A DNA stretch of 9,651 nucleotides from positions 1 through 9,651 of the forward strand of contig CAKRKL010000073.1 of assembly GCA_934358405.1 (NCBI GenBank). Reading direction: 5' to 3'. The translations under genes were made by a program, and so were the position numbers. A model generated the notes under the pieces. It saw nothing but the letters and a program-made list of their open reading frames with translations. It had not been told where the DNA came from and searched no databases. Positions 1-5,875 of this stretch are shown here, in pieces (position 1 is the stretch's first letter; every line of letters begins with the position of its first letter). Source of the DNA: an uncultured Blautia sp. Lineage in GTDB: Bacteria > Bacillota > Clostridia > Lachnospirales > Lachnospiraceae.

Positions 1-188
1 GCGACGACCTGCGATGAATATACATTGCGAACTCACGTCCTGATAACAAAACAACTAAAACGATTGCTTCACTAAGTCCCACTTTAGACTACAAATTTTG
101 GGGGACAGTGGCATTTTTATCGGATACGTGGCCTAATTAGTGTTCCTGTGGTTTTGGTATGGCTAATTAAGAGATATCAAATTCTAAC
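1..188. other. Left-edge region with no assignable gene
   Basis: No complete gene is supported here. On the plus strand one frame is open from the window edge to a TAA at 73-75 (24 codons), a second is open to a TGA at 40-42, and a minus-strand frame is also open across roughly 1-90. None gives a protein I recognise, so the tail of an upstream gene or mobile element is possible but undecided. A weak stem (GTCCC 76-80 with GGGAC 102-106, extended by CACT 70-73 with AGTG 107-110 across a two-base bulge) precedes a short T run at 114-118 and could be a poor terminator. The heptamer CTAATTA occurs at 133-139 and again at 163-169. Confidence 0.3.
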
Positions 189-199
189 TTGAGTTAGAA
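182..199. promoter_or_regulatory. Perfect palindrome over the -35 box (operator candidate)
   Basis: TTCTAACT (182-189) and AGTTAGAA (192-199) are perfect inverted repeats of 8 bp around a TG centre. The right half covers the predicted -35 hexamer of the MNT/HepT promoter. A dimeric repressor bound here would block RNA polymerase. No regulator gene lies inside the window to pair with it, and the MNT/HepT proteins show no recognisable DNA-binding domain. Confidence 0.45.
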
Positions 200-217
200 A
201 ATGTCATATGCTATTAT
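189..217 (+). promoter_or_regulatory. Predicted promoter of the MNT/HepT pair
   Basis: A -35-like TTGAGT (189-194) is separated by 17 nt from a -10-like TATTAT (212-217), which is preceded by TG plus one base (209-211), so it forms an extended -10. A consensus TATAAT also lies at 215-220 but has no good -35 partner. Transcription would start near 224, giving a leader of about 47 nt before the ATG at 271. Confidence 0.6.
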
Positions 218-231
218 AATGCTCAGAAATT

Positions 232-270
232 AAGGAGGTAGAAAAGGCCACTGAAGTAGTGGCTTTCAAT
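232..270 (+). promoter_or_regulatory. Ribosome site with hairpin between SD and start codon
   Basis: A strong Shine-Dalgarno sequence AAGGAGGT sits at 232-239, which is 31 nt from the ATG at 271 and so too far for normal use. Between them AAGGCCAC (244-251) pairs with GTGGCTTT (259-266), an 8-bp stem with one G-U pair and a 7-nt loop. Folding leaves 4 unpaired bases before the stem and 4 after it, so the effective spacing is about 8 nt, close to ideal. This supports ATG 271 as the real start over GTG 259, which lies inside the 3' arm. Confidence 0.5.
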
Positions 271-573
271 ATGGTAGACATAAAAGAATCCGGAATACGT
301 GAACGGGTGATTGATGAAATCACTAGTTTTGCAAAAAAATATAATGTGAAAAAGGTAATTCTGTTTGGTTCAAGAGCCCGAGGAGATTTTAAGCGTACAA
401 GTGATATTGATTTAGCAGTCTCAGGAGGTGATTTTGACCATTTTGCGTTGGATGTAGATGAAGAGACATCAACGCTTTTAATGTTTGATATCGTTGATCT
501 GGATAGAGAAATGCAGTCTGAATTGCGAGAATCAATTGAAAAAGAAGGGGTGATTTTATATGAAAAAGTATGA
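271..573 (+). CDS. MNT-type nucleotidyltransferase (MntA-like antitoxin candidate)
   Basis: This 100-residue protein is a minimal nucleotidyltransferase of the DNA polymerase beta superfamily. The signature GSX10DXD is complete: Gly33-Ser34, then Asp45 and Asp47 in SDIDLAV, with the third metal-binding Asp probably Asp73 in FDIVDL. In characterised MntA-HepT (type VII) systems such an enzyme adds AMP to a tyrosine of the HEPN partner and silences it. Here that role is inferred from the partner gene, which overlaps it by 14 nt. It also resembles the HI0073 half of the HI0073/HI0074 pair. The start is taken as ATG 271; an upstream in-frame GTG at 259 would add four residues but lies in a hairpin. 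The gene is AT-rich compared with the genes to its right. Confidence 0.85.
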   Translation: MVDIKESGIRERVIDEITSFAKKYNVKKVILFGSRARGDFKRTSDIDLAVSGGDFDHFALDVDEETSTLLMFDIVDLDREMQSELRESIEKEGVILYEKV

Positions 574-949
574 GAATTTTTGTGCTTCATTAAAGAACAT
601 GAAAGAAATATATGATTATGAAGAACCCTACAGCACGGTAGTATTGACTGGCCTTGTTGGATTATACGAAATTTGCTTTGAACAGTCTTGGAAGATGATG
701 AAAGAGATACTTGAAGCTCATGGATATGAAGAAGGTGCTACAGGTTCACCGAAAATTATTTTGAGAACAGCATATAAGGCTGGAATGATTAAGGATGAAG
801 AGAACTGGTTGAGAGCGTTACAGGAAAGAAATAATGTTACACACTCTTATAATCGGAAAATCGCGCTTGGAATTGTTCATCAGGCAAAATCTACTTTTTA
901 TAATTTATTTGTTCAGCTTAAGGAAGAGATTGATAAGAATTGGTTGTAA
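560..949 (+). CDS. HepT-like HEPN protein (HI0074-type nucleotidyltransferase partner)
   Basis: This 129-residue, mainly helical protein matches the HI0074-like nucleotidyltransferase substrate-binding family of the HEPN superfamily. The key motif RX4HXY is present as Arg90, His95 and Tyr97 (RNNVTHSY). In HepT toxins Arg and His form the RNase site, and the Tyr is the residue AMPylated by MntA. With all three present, both RNase activity and control by AMPylation are plausible, but toxicity has not been shown for every HI0074-type protein. Its start overlaps the last 14 nt of the nucleotidyltransferase gene, and a purine-rich site (GAAGGGG, about 544-550) lies just upstream, so translational coupling is likely. 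No signal peptide or membrane segment is seen. I see no clear terminator after the stop. Confidence 0.82.
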   Translation: MKKYENFCASLKNMKEIYDYEEPYSTVVLTGLVGLYEICFEQSWKMMKEILEAHGYEEGATGSPKIILRTAYKAGMIKDEENWLRALQERNNVTHSYNRKIALGIVHQAKSTFYNLFVQLKEEIDKNWL

Positions 950-973
950 AGGTGAACAGGTGATTATATGCAT

Positions 974-1002
974 TTGCCCCTTAACCCTCCATGTGTTATA
1001 AT
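974..1002 (+). promoter_or_regulatory. Predicted promoter of the GT2-sugar transferase fusion gene
   Basis: TTGCCC (974-979) and a consensus TATAAT (997-1002) are spaced by 17 nt. The start codon at 1062 is about 53 nt beyond the expected transcription start. This separates the gene from the MNT/HepT pair, which ends at 949. Confidence 0.65.
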
Positions 1003-1061
1003 AACCAAACACGCTCTAATGCAGCGAAAATGAACAACAAAGAAGTAAGAAAGGGATTTAC

Positions 1062-3125
1062 ATGCCGAAAATATCTATTATAACCCCGGCGTACAATTGT
1101 GAAAAATATCTTCCTGAGGCAGTTGAAAGTGTGCTTTCCCAGACCTTTACAGACTGGGAGCTGCTGATCATTGATGACCGCTCCAAGGACAATACCTACC
1201 GCTGTATGAAGAAGCTGGCGGAAAAAGATAAAAGAATCCGAATTTTTCAAAACGAAACCAATATGGGCGCAGCTGCAACGCGCAACCACGGAGTCCGGCT
1301 GGCAAAGGGTGAGTGGATCGCATTTCTGGACGGAGATGACCTGTGGCGGAAAGATAAGCTGAAAAAGCAGCTGACAACCGCAGAGGAGAACCCGGAAGCG
1401 TCATTTTTGTTTACAGGCTCTGCCTTTATTGAGGATGACGGAATGACCATCGCACATGTTCTGCATGTGCCAGGGCAGGTGAACCGCAGGAGGCTCCTGG
1501 GACAGAACGTGATTTCCTGCTCCTCGGTTCTGATTCGAAGGGAGCTTATGCTGGAATTCCCTATGCCGGAGGAGGACGGAATCCATGAGGACTTTGCCAC
1601 CTGGCTTGCAATCCTTGAGAAGGTGCCAAAAGCCTACGGTGTAGATGAGCCGCTTTTGATCTACCGCAAGGCCCTGGCTTCCAAATCCGGTAAAAAAGGG
1701 AAATCTGCGCAGATGAACTGGCAGACCTATATAAAAGCCGGAGTTCCCTTAGGAAAACGGATTTTTTGCATGGCAAGCTATACCTTTCATGGCCTGTGGA
1801 AATATTCTCTGCTTTGGTGGAGAAGCTATCGCCTGATGATGGGAAAGGAGCGGTTCAAGAAGCTGTTCCTTATGGTAATGACTGCGCTGGTTCTTTTTTT
1901 GTGGACATGGACCTTTTCCAGGGCATGGTTCCAGGAATACAATTTTAAACGAATAATCGGAAGGCGCTATTACTTCTGGGGCTATGTGGCTCTTTTATCT
2001 TTGTATCTGGCACTGAACATGCTGGTGGGCAAGGTGTTCTCTGCTTTTCGCATTATTCATCAGCAGTATATCGAGGTAATTCTTTCCCACGCATATACGG
2101 CAGTGCTGGTAAACGGGGCAACCTATCTGGAGCTGGCGCTGATCGGACGGTGGAAATTCATGGAACACATTACGCCTATGCTGGCAGTAATGGCAGTGAA
2201 CTTTTTCATTGGAATTTTGTGGTCTGTAGTGGTGCGGTGGCTATATGCGGAAATATATCCGGCGCATGAGGTTCTGCTCATCTATGGGAAGGAGAGCACG
2301 CTGCCCCTGGAAACACAGCTTCAGAACCATAGCACAAGATATCATCTTAACGCCAGGATTTCTCTGGAGGAAGGCAGGGAGCAGATCACCAGAGAGATTA
2401 TGCGTCATGAATCTGTGATGCTGGGAGATATGTCTGCTGAGGACCGGGAATTCTTTATCCGCCTTTGCTATGAGAAAAAGAAGCGGTGCTATTGTCAGAC
2501 CAGCCTGTGGGATATTATGCTTATGAGCTCCGAGAAGGTGTATCTGTCAGATATGACCCTGCAGCTGTTTCGCAATTGTGGCCTGACAGTGGAGCAGAGA
2601 ATGGTGAAAAGACTTTTTGATATATGCTTTTCCCTGCTTGTGCTGGTGGCGCTGTCCTGGCTGTATCTGCTGATCGCTTTATATATTAAGGTGGTAAGAA
2701 AAGAGTCAGTTCTGCTACGGAAGGAGTGCATGACCAAGAACGGCAAGCGTTTCTGTCAGTATAAATTTAACGGAAAGAAATTTCTGGTTGCAACCCATCT
2801 GGATGAGCTGCCGCAGTTCCTGAATATTTTGCTGGGAGATATGTCTGTTGTGGGACCTTATCCGGAGGCTGTGGACGAGGAGCTGAGCTATCAGAAGAAG
2901 CACCCGGAATATGCTTACCGCCAGTCTGTAAAAGCCGGCCTTACCAGCTATGCCAAGGTGCATGGCAAGTATAGCAGCTCCAGAAGCAATCGCCTGAAAT
3001 TGGATTTTTATTATATTCAGAATTATTCCTTTGCCCTTGATCTTGGAATTCTGGCAGCCACCCTGAAGGTTCTGGTGGAGCCAAGAAAAAAGAAAACATC
3101 TGAGAACAGGCAGAAGAGAAGCTAA
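1062..3125 (+). CDS. Fused family 2 glycosyltransferase and polyprenyl-phosphate sugar phosphotransferase
   Basis: This 687-residue protein joins two enzymes of undecaprenyl-linked glycan assembly at the inner face of the membrane. Residues 1-250 are a full GT-A family 2 glycosyltransferase: N-terminal ISIITPAYNCEKYL, IIDDRS (36-41), the nucleotide-sugar/metal motif FLDGDD (88-93), and HED (175-177) in the position of the usual catalytic acidic residue. Four hydrophobic segments follow (about 267-289, 304-326, 342-362, 370-393), then a Rossmann-like regulatory domain (about 395-510) typical of WbaP/CpsE-type transferases. The catalytic domain (512-672) has a membrane hairpin (518-543) and the LDELPQ motif with the Asp581-Glu582 pair. 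It is odd: compared with the remembered family pattern it lacks about 27 residues near 570, has SW for the Ser-Pro helix break, and has GPYPE for GPRPE. The start has a purine-rich SD (1050-1055). Function as an active initiating transferase is therefore uncertain. Confidence 0.85.
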   Translation: MPKISIITPAYNCEKYLPEAVESVLSQTFTDWELLIIDDRSKDNTYRCMKKLAEKDKRIRIFQNETNMGAAATRNHGVRLAKGEWIAFLDGDDLWRKDKLKKQLTTAEENPEASFLFTGSAFIEDDGMTIAHVLHVPGQVNRRRLLGQNVISCSSVLIRRELMLEFPMPEEDGIHEDFATWLAILEKVPKAYGVDEPLLIYRKALASKSGKKGKSAQMNWQTYIKAGVPLGKRIFCMASYTFHGLWKYSLLWWRSYRLMMGKERFKKLFLMVMTALVLFLWTWTFSRAWFQEYNFKRIIGRRYYFWGYVALLSLYLALNMLVGKVFSAFRIIHQQYIEVILSHAYTAVLVNGATYLELALIGRWKFMEHITPMLAVMAVNFFIGILWSVVVRWLYAEIYPAHEVLLIYGKESTLPLETQLQNHSTRYHLNARISLEEGREQITREIMRHESVMLGDMSAEDREFFIRLCYEKKKRCYCQTSLWDIMLMSSEKVYLSDMTLQLFRNCGLTVEQRMVKRLFDICFSLLVLVALSWLYLLIALYIKVVRKESVLLRKECMTKNGKRFCQYKFNGKKFLVATHLDELPQFLNILLGDMSVVGPYPEAVDEELSYQKKHPEYAYRQSVKAGLTSYAKVHGKYSSSRSNRLKLDFYYIQNYSFALDLGILAATLKVLVEPRKKKTSENRQKRS

Positions 3126-3174
3126 GAACAGTATAAAAGCTAAGAACAGTATAAAAGCTAAAAACAGTATAAAA
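3121..3174 (+). repeat. Three 18-nt tandem repeats at the stop codon
   Basis: The unit GCTAAGAACAGTATAAAA occurs at 3121-3138 and 3139-3156 exactly, and at 3157-3174 with one change (GCTAAAAAC). The first copy contains the gene's own TAA stop, and because 18 nt is six codons each later copy adds another in-frame TAA. The last four A bases are also the first bases of the terminator stem. Replication slippage is the simple explanation. Confidence 0.9.
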
Positions 3175-3234
3175 TACCCCGAAAGCAGTCTGGCATAGTA
3201 AGCCAATGGATATAATCTGCTTCCGGGGTATTTT
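3171..3234. terminator. Bidirectional terminator between convergent genes
   Basis: The arm at 3171-3188 (AAAATACCCCGAAAGCAG) pairs with 3217-3234 (CTGCTTCCGGGGTATTTT), 17 of 18 positions matching. The 28-nt loop has a small inner stem (TGGC 3191-3194 with GCCA 3202-3205). An A tract on the left and a T tract on the right let it act on both strands, serving the fusion gene (ends 3125) and the minus-strand gene (ends 3248). Confidence 0.85.
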
Positions 3235-3247
3235 GTCAGAGAGTGTG

Positions 3248-3481
3248 TTATTCTTCAAACTCTGCAATTACCACATATCCGCTAAGGGGTGCCTTCTCCA
3301 CACTGACGATGGTGCCCTCCTTAGCCTTAATTCGTCTGGCATTGGGGTAGCAGCCGGACATGGCAACAGCCGGCTCGATGATGTAGCTGTAGTTCATGTA
3401 GGACTGATATTCTGTGATCTGAACCTTGTCTCCCGGCTTCACAAGACCGGGACGTTCCATTTTAAAGCTTTCCTGACGCAT
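3248..3481 (-). CDS. Small conserved-looking protein of unknown function (77 aa)
   Basis: This 77-residue protein is not recognised. The start at 3481 is chosen because an AGAAGGA ribosome site lies 6 nt upstream (complement of 3488-3494) and a good promoter lies beyond it; an upstream in-frame ATG at 3559 would start before that promoter. The sequence has no membrane segment or signal peptide. Its C-terminal half, with PGDKVQI (residues 16-22), KAKEGTIVSV (52-61) and YVVIAEFEE at the end, alternates like a small beta barrel of the SH3/KOW sort, but this is only an impression. It is transcribed away from the two-component system and towards the fusion gene, with which it shares a terminator. 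The own promoter, ribosome site and terminator argue that it is a real gene. Confidence 0.75.
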   Translation of the reverse strand: MRQESFKMERPGLVKPGDKVQITEYQSYMNYSYIIEPAVAMSGCYPNARRIKAKEGTIVSVEKAPLSGYVVIAEFEE

Positions 3482-3520
3482 GAAAAATCCTTCTTTCTGC
3501 TGCAATGTAGTTGTTCTTTC

Positions 3521-3549
3521 AGCATAGCATATAATTTTCAATTTGTCAC
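3521..3549 (-). promoter_or_regulatory. Predicted promoter of the 77-residue protein gene
   Basis: On the minus strand, GTGACA (complement of 3544-3549) and TATGCT (complement of 3521-3526) are spaced by 17 nt. The bases TGC directly before the -10 make it an extended -10. The start codon is about 40 nt downstream of the -10. Confidence 0.55.
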
Positions 3550-3573
3550 CGGAAGGCAAAAATATTTTCCACG

Positions 3574-3605
3574 TTCACAAAATCATCATATTCATCTGTT
3601 AAGAT
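3574..3605 (+). promoter_or_regulatory. Possible promoter of the two-component operon
   Basis: An extended -10 (TG, one base, TAAGAT at 3600-3605) lies 28 nt before the response regulator start. A -35-like TTCACA (3574-3579) is 20 nt upstream, longer than usual, so the match is weak. It stands back to back with the minus-strand promoter at 3521-3549. Confidence 0.35.
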
Positions 3606-3632
3606 AAGGAAAAAAAGAGGAGGAAGAGTTTT

Positions 3633-4310
3633 ATGGACACATTAAAGATCCTTGTTGTAGATGATGAAAGCCGTATGAGAAAGCTTGTAAAGGACTTTCT
3701 GACTAAAAAGAATTTTCAGGTTCTGGAAGCCGGAGACGGCGAGGAAGCCATGGATGTATTTTATAAAGAAAAAGATATTGCACTTATTATTCTGGATGTA
3801 ATGATGCCGAAGATGGATGGCTGGGAGGTATGCCGTGAGGTTCGGAAGAACTCCAAGGTGCCTATTATCATGCTTACTGCAAGAAGTGATGAAAGAGATG
3901 AGCTTCTTGGCTTTGACCTGGGTGTAGACGAGTACATATCCAAGCCTTTTAGTCCCAAGATCCTGGTGGCCAGAGTGGAAGCAATCCTTCGCCGCACCGG
4001 ACAGACTGGTGGGGAGGATGTATTGTCAGCAGGCGGTATTGTGATCGATAAGGCAGCACATCTTGCAACAGTAGACGGGAATCCTATGGATCTTAGCTTT
4101 AAGGAATTTGAGCTTCTCACTTATTTCCTGGAGAATCAGGGGATTGCTCTTTCCAGGGAAAAAATTCTGAACTCTGTATGGAACTATGACTATTTTGGTG
4201 ATGCCAGAACCATTGACACTCACGTAAAGAAGCTGAGAAGCAAAATGGGTGAAAAAGGTGAGTATATCAAGACTGTATGGGGAATGGGCTACAAGTTTGA
4301 GGTAGAATGA
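3633..4310 (+). CDS. OmpR/PhoB-family response regulator
   Basis: This 225-residue cytoplasmic transcription factor is the output half of a two-component system. The receiver domain (about 3-120) has the acidic pair Asp10-Asp11, the phosphorylation site Asp55 in ILDVMMP, the switch Thr82 in MLTAR and Lys104 in SKPF, so it is complete. A linker leads to a winged-helix DNA-binding domain (about 131-225) with the usual FKEFELL, DTHVKKLRSKMG and WGMGYKF motifs. The length is normal for the family. A strong ribosome site AGAGGAGGA (3617-3624... end) precedes the ATG. The last codons overlap the kinase gene, so the two proteins are made together. The regulated genes cannot be read from sequence; the divergent small gene at 3248-3481 and self-control are the nearest candidates. 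Confidence 0.95.
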   Translation: MDTLKILVVDDESRMRKLVKDFLTKKNFQVLEAGDGEEAMDVFYKEKDIALIILDVMMPKMDGWEVCREVRKNSKVPIIMLTARSDERDELLGFDLGVDEYISKPFSPKILVARVEAILRRTGQTGGEDVLSAGGIVIDKAAHLATVDGNPMDLSFKEFELLTYFLENQGIALSREKILNSVWNYDYFGDARTIDTHVKKLRSKMGEKGEYIKTVWGMGYKFEVE

Positions 4311-5818
4311 TGAAAAAACCAAAGAAAATCCGTTCCATAAAGCAGCAGATCACCTTTGCATTCATAGGTCTTATGCTTCTTTCCATTTTGCTTATTTCCC
4401 TTATAAACGGTGTATTTCTTGAGAAATATTATGTTTCCCAGAAAACGGAGACTCTTTTGGAAGCCAGAGAAGCATTAAGTGAGATCGATACAGCTTCTAT
4501 GATTGAGGATGACGGGGAAAGTGAGCAGGAATCCCTGCCGTCGGAGCTTATACAGGCAAGCTCCAGAAACAATCTGACCTGGGTTTTACTGAACGAGGAT
4601 AATACCAGATATCTGTGCTGGCCGGAAAATGAGGACCAGCTAAGAAGCAAGCTGTTTTTCGGCTATGCCAGCGACCTGGATCTGGATAACGGCAAGGGCA
4701 AAACCCTTAAAGAGACCGATGATTGTGTGGTCCAGCAGATACATGACCGCTTTGTGGGAATGGATTATGTAGAATGCTGGGGCAAATTTGATAACGGCAA
4801 TTATTTCCTTATCAGAACCCCCTTGGAAAGCATCCGGGAAAGTGCGAATATTTCCAATAAATTTTATTTCTTTGTAGGATTTATCATTATTGCTATAAGC
4901 GGCATGTGCGTTCTGGCAGTGACCAGAAGGCTTATTGAGCCTATTTCCGAGCTGACTGAGCTTTCCCGTAAGATGACGAACCTTGATTTTGAGGCAAGAT
5001 ATAAGAGTAAGGCAGGAAATGAGATCGATATTCTGGGAGATAATTTCAACAAAATGTCCAGCCAGCTGGAGAGTACCATTTCCGAGCTGAAGTCTGCCAA
5101 TAACGAGCTGCAGAAGGACATTGCAGATAAGGTGAAAATTGACAAAATGCGTAAGGAGTTCCTGGATAATGTATCCCATGAGCTGAAAACTCCTATTGCG
5201 CTGGTGCAGGGCTATGCAGAGGGACTGAAGGAGAATATCAATGACGATCCGGAAAGCATGAATTTCTATTGTGATGTGATTATTGATGAGGCCTCGAAGA
5301 TGAATAAGCTTGTGAAAAACCTTCTTACCCTGAATCAACTGGAATCCGGCAAGGATGCAGTTGTGATGGAGCGCTTTGATCTCACTGCTCTTATAAAGGG
5401 AGTTTTGTCTACTATGGACATTATGATCCGTCAGAAGGAAGCACGGGTAATCTTTAAGGAACAGGAGCCTGTTTATGTGTGGGCGGATGAGTTTAAAACC
5501 GAAGAGGTGGTAACCAACTATGTAAGTAATGCTCTGAATCATCTGGATGGAGAGAAGATCGTGGAGATCAAGCTTTTGAAGCAGGAGAACCAGGTGAAGG
5601 TAACTGTATTTAATACCGGAACTCCAATTCCGGAGGCGGATCTGCCGAATCTTTGGAACAAGTTTTACAAGGTAGACAAGGCACGTACCAGAGAGTACGG
5701 CGGCAGCGGTATCGGACTTTCTATTGTAAAGGCAATTATGGAGGGTATGAACCAGGAATACGGTGTACAGAATTTTGACAACGGTGTGGAGTTCTGGTTT
5801 ACTCTGGACCGAAAATAA
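4307..5818 (+). CDS. Membrane sensor histidine kinase
   Basis: This 503-residue kinase partners the response regulator, whose stop it overlaps in ATGA (4307-4310); starting at the second ATG (4310) would remove one residue. Segments: membrane span 1 (about 15-37), an extracellular sensor (38-184) with a very acidic stretch (66-76) and three cysteines (104, 140, 157), span 2 (about 186-206), HAMP linker (207-260), then the dimerisation helix with His291 in the NVSHELKTP H-box. The ATP domain has an N-box (NYVSNALNH, 404-412), an F-box around WNKFYKVD (450-457) and a GGSGIGLS G2 box (465-472). The G1 box reads FNTGTPIP (435-442), with Asn where many kinases have Asp; similar boxes occur in VanS-like clostridial kinases as I recall. 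The ligand is unknown. Confidence 0.93.
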   Translation: MMKKPKKIRSIKQQITFAFIGLMLLSILLISLINGVFLEKYYVSQKTETLLEAREALSEIDTASMIEDDGESEQESLPSELIQASSRNNLTWVLLNEDNTRYLCWPENEDQLRSKLFFGYASDLDLDNGKGKTLKETDDCVVQQIHDRFVGMDYVECWGKFDNGNYFLIRTPLESIRESANISNKFYFFVGFIIIAISGMCVLAVTRRLIEPISELTELSRKMTNLDFEARYKSKAGNEIDILGDNFNKMSSQLESTISELKSANNELQKDIADKVKIDKMRKEFLDNVSHELKTPIALVQGYAEGLKENINDDPESMNFYCDVIIDEASKMNKLVKNLLTLNQLESGKDAVVMERFDLTALIKGVLSTMDIMIRQKEARVIFKEQEPVYVWADEFKTEEVVTNYVSNALNHLDGEKIVEIKLLKQENQVKVTVFNTGTPIPEADLPNLWNKFYKVDKARTREYGGSGIGLSIVKAIMEGMNQEYGVQNFDNGVEFWFTLDRK

Positions 5819-5834
5819 TATGATAATTCACTCT

Positions 5835-5862
5835 TTGCAAGTACCAGTTTTTGCGTTATACT
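5835..5862 (+). promoter_or_regulatory. Predicted promoter of hisH-hisF
   Basis: TTGCAA (5835-5840) and TATACT (5857-5862) are spaced by 16 nt. Transcription would begin near 5869, leaving a leader of about 64 nt before the hisH start at 5933. It lies just after the kinase stop, and no terminator is visible between them, so some read-through is possible. Confidence 0.55.
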
Positions 5863-5875
5863 GTAAGAATAAGTT

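Noticed and set aside
201..233. Ten-codon open frame starting at ATG 201 and ending at the TAA before the SD
   Set aside because: It overlaps the predicted -10 and transcription start and has no ribosome site, so it would not be on the transcript.
259..270. GTG 259 as start of the nucleotidyltransferase
   Set aside because: Spacing to the SD is 19 nt, the codon is paired in the hairpin, and ATG 271 fits the folded spacing and family N-terminus better.
204..590. 128-codon minus-strand reading frame
   Set aside because: It lies opposite the MNT nucleotidyltransferase gene, has a low-complexity Ser/Thr-rich translation and no ribosome site; it is a shadow.
3482..3559. N-terminal extension of the minus-strand small gene to ATG 3559
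   Set aside because: It would begin upstream of the predicted promoter and lacks a ribosome site; ATG 3481 has both.
3206..3607. 133-codon plus-strand frame
   Set aside because: It starts within the terminator loop, covers the 77-residue gene on the other strand and the regulator promoter, and has no family-like features.
4640..5542. 300-codon minus-strand frame opposite the histidine kinase
   Set aside because: The kinase domains are unmistakable on the plus strand; the opposite frame gives His/Ile/Leu-rich sequence without motifs.
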